Source: Acidiferrobacterales bacterium
Lineage (GTDB): Bacteria > Pseudomonadota > Gammaproteobacteria > Acidiferrobacterales > Sulfurifustaceae
NCBI GenBank assembly: GCA_015492195.1
Contig: WGFP01000174.1
Coordinates: 1-7,107, forward strand
Direction of reading: 5' to 3'
DNA length: 7,107 bases
In this document: piece by piece, positions 5,913 through 7,107 of the stretch
How positions within the stretch are numbered: the stretch's first letter is position 1
Layout: each line of letters begins with the position of its first letter
Position numbers and translations under genes: made by a program
Notes under the pieces: generated by a model
The model's database searches: none
Seen by the model: only the letters and a program-made list of their open reading frames with translations
Told to the model about the DNA's origin: nothing

Positions 5913-6542
5913 TTAGGCGCGTTTTTCTATCACCGAATCAATGAGCCCGAAGTCAACCGCCTCCTCGCTGTCCATGAAGTTGTCCCGATCGGTCCCCTCC
6001 TGAACCCGTGCCAGAGTCTGGCCGGTATGTTTGACCAGAATCTCGTTCAGGCGTTCACGAACGCGCAGGATCTCCCTGGCGTGGATATCTATGTCCGTTG
6101 CCTGCCCCTGAAATCCCCCCATTGGCTGATGGATCATCATGCGCGCGTGCGGCAGACAAAAACGCTTGCCCTTGGCCCCGCCCGCCAGAATCAACGCGCC
6201 CATGCTGGCCGCCTGTCCCACGCAGACCGTGCTGACATCAGGCTTAATAAACTGCATGGTGTCGTAAATGGCGAGCCCGGCATTGACCGCCCCGCCGGGG
6301 GAATTGATATAGAGATGAATGTCCTTGTCCGGGTTTTCCGATTCCAGAAACAACAGTTGCGCCACCACCAAGTTGGCCGTGTGGTCCTCGACCGGTCCCA
6401 CCAGGAACACCACCCGCTCTTTGAGCATGCGTGAGTAGATGTCGTAGGCGCGCTCGCCCCGACCGGTGGTCTCGATCACCATCGGTATCAAACCAAGCCC
6501 CTGCAAACCCAAGGCGCCGTTTTCCTGCTCGGAATTCGTCAT
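5913..6542 (-). CDS. clpP: ClpP, proteolytic subunit of Clp protease
   Basis: Serine peptidase that forms a double heptameric chamber and degrades chains delivered by ClpX or ClpA. Its 209 residues match the family (E. coli 207). The catalytic triad is Ser113 in GQAASMGA, His138 in MMIHQPMGG and Asp187 in TDRDNF. The oligomerisation and substrate strand INSPGG is at 80-84. By comparison with E. coli, whose propeptide of 14 residues is removed just before ALVPMVIE, processing here should occur near residue 16-17, before LIPMVIE. The ATG start is supported by AAGGAA six bases upstream (plus 6549-6554). It lies 26 bases after tig with no terminator between, so the two are probably cotranscribed. 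Confidence 0.99.
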   Translation of the reverse strand: MTNSEQENGALGLQGLGLIPMVIETTGRGERAYDIYSRMLKERVVFLVGPVEDHTANLVVAQLLFLESENPDKDIHLYINSPGGAVNAGLAIYDTMQFIKPDVSTVCVGQAASMGALILAGGAKGKRFCLPHARMMIHQPMGGFQGQATDIDIHAREILRVRERLNEILVKHTGQTLARVQEGTDRDNFMDSEEAVDFGLIDSVIEKRA

Positions 6543-6568
6543 AAGCCGTTCCTTAAAATAAAAACATC

Positions 6569-7107
6569 TTATTGGGTGGAAATTTCCATTTGCAGCAATT
6601 CCTGGAAACTCACCTGCTTGTTGCTGACTTCGGCGGTGCCCAGCAAATCTTCCACAACCTTTTCTTCCATCACCAGGGACTCAATCCCGTCAAGCCGCCC
6701 GGGGTCAGCATAGTGCCACTGGATAAACGTTTCCGGCGATTCGTATTCCTCCGCCATTTCCTCCAACCGGGCCCGGACCCTGGCCGGATCCGGTGTGATG
6801 CCCCGGGTGCGCACGATCTCCGCCACAATCAGACCGAGTGCCACGCGGGGACGGGCGCGATTGAGATAGGCTTCGTCGTCTTGCGGTGCGGTACCGGCGG
6901 TCTTGTGATCCTGTTGTTTTAACCGCTCGACCTCCGCGCTAACAAGACTTTCGGGCAACTCGAACTGGTTGGCATCGAGCAAAGCCTTTAACACCCGTGC
7001 GCGCACCACGGCGCGGCTGCGCTGGCCGGCTTCACGTTCCAAACTGGAACGCACCTGGGCACGCAGTGATTCCAGGCTTCCGTCCTGAACGCCCAATTGT
7101 TTTGCAA
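6569..7107 (-). CDS. tig: Trigger factor (Tig), C-terminal part; 5' end outside the window
   Basis: Ribosome-associated chaperone that shelters nascent chains. Only the last 178 residues are visible, so the ribosome-binding and peptidyl-prolyl isomerase domains lie beyond the right edge. The visible part matches the C-terminal chaperone domain of E. coli trigger factor (about residues 255-432). It begins AKQLGVQDGSLESLRAQVR against the E. coli AKRFGVEDGSVEGLRAEVR. Later anchors are the FELPESLV segment, the RVALGLIVAEIVR helix, and EEMAEEYESPETFI followed by the final VSFQELLQ. The frame is open without a start at the edge, so an apparent TTG at 7096 is an internal leucine codon. The TAA stop lies 26 bases before clpP, the standard tig-clpP-clpX order. 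Confidence 0.97.
   Translation of the reverse strand, partial: AKQLGVQDGSLESLRAQVRSSLEREAGQRSRAVVRARVLKALLDANQFELPESLVSAEVERLKQQDHKTAGTAPQDDEAYLNRARPRVALGLIVAEIVRTRGITPDPARVRARLEEMAEEYESPETFIQWHYADPGRLDGIESLVMEEKVVEDLLGTAEVSNKQVSFQELLQMEISTQ

Noticed and set aside
6572..6610. Possible heat-shock promoter for clpP inside the end of tig (TTGCTG then CCCAAT)
   Set aside because: The -35 box lacks the TTGAAA core and the -10 box has only three C; the match is too weak to list.
7094..7096. TTG as a start codon for a short 175-residue trigger factor
   Set aside because: The frame continues upstream to the window edge with trigger-factor-like residues (AKQ before LGVQDG), so the gene is cut by the window rather than short.

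Overview
All recognisable genes in this window lie on the minus strand. They form the classic proteobacterial protein quality-control cluster. In transcription order (right to left) it holds the 3' part of tig (trigger factor), clpP, clpX, lon, a 13-codon relic of hupB, tRNA-Val(TAC), tRNA-Asp(GTC) and the 5' two thirds of ppiD. The gene order and the close similarity of Lon, ClpP and ClpX to the Escherichia coli proteins point to a gammaproteobacterium. Genus cannot be fixed from the sequence alone. The plus-strand open frames are shadows of these genes.

Layout. 6569-7107 is the C-terminal domain of trigger factor, and clpP (5913-6542) follows after 26 bases. clpX (4491-5792) follows a 120-base AT-rich spacer that holds candidate -10 boxes and a small hairpin abutting the clpX start. 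A strong GC-rich terminator (4440-4469) ends the clpX transcript. lon (1860-4304) then has its own leader, with a good match to a sigma-32 heat-shock promoter at 4339-4366. Between lon and the tRNAs, where hupB normally sits, only the last 13 codons of an HU-like frame remain (1717-1758), followed by a short terminator. The two tRNA genes are separated by a 99-base spacer with purine/pyrimidine-biased inverted repeats, and tRNA-Asp is followed by an A/T-flanked terminator. ppiD starts at 1297 and runs off the left edge.

How they work together. Trigger factor receives nascent chains at the ribosome. ClpX unfolds tagged or damaged proteins and feeds them to the ClpP peptidase, Lon degrades misfolded proteins by itself, and PpiD is an inner-membrane-anchored periplasmic chaperone. 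The most unusual point is the near-complete loss of hupB with its C-terminal tail left in place. The rest is well-known housekeeping; I found no evidence of a new defence, mobile or biosynthetic system.
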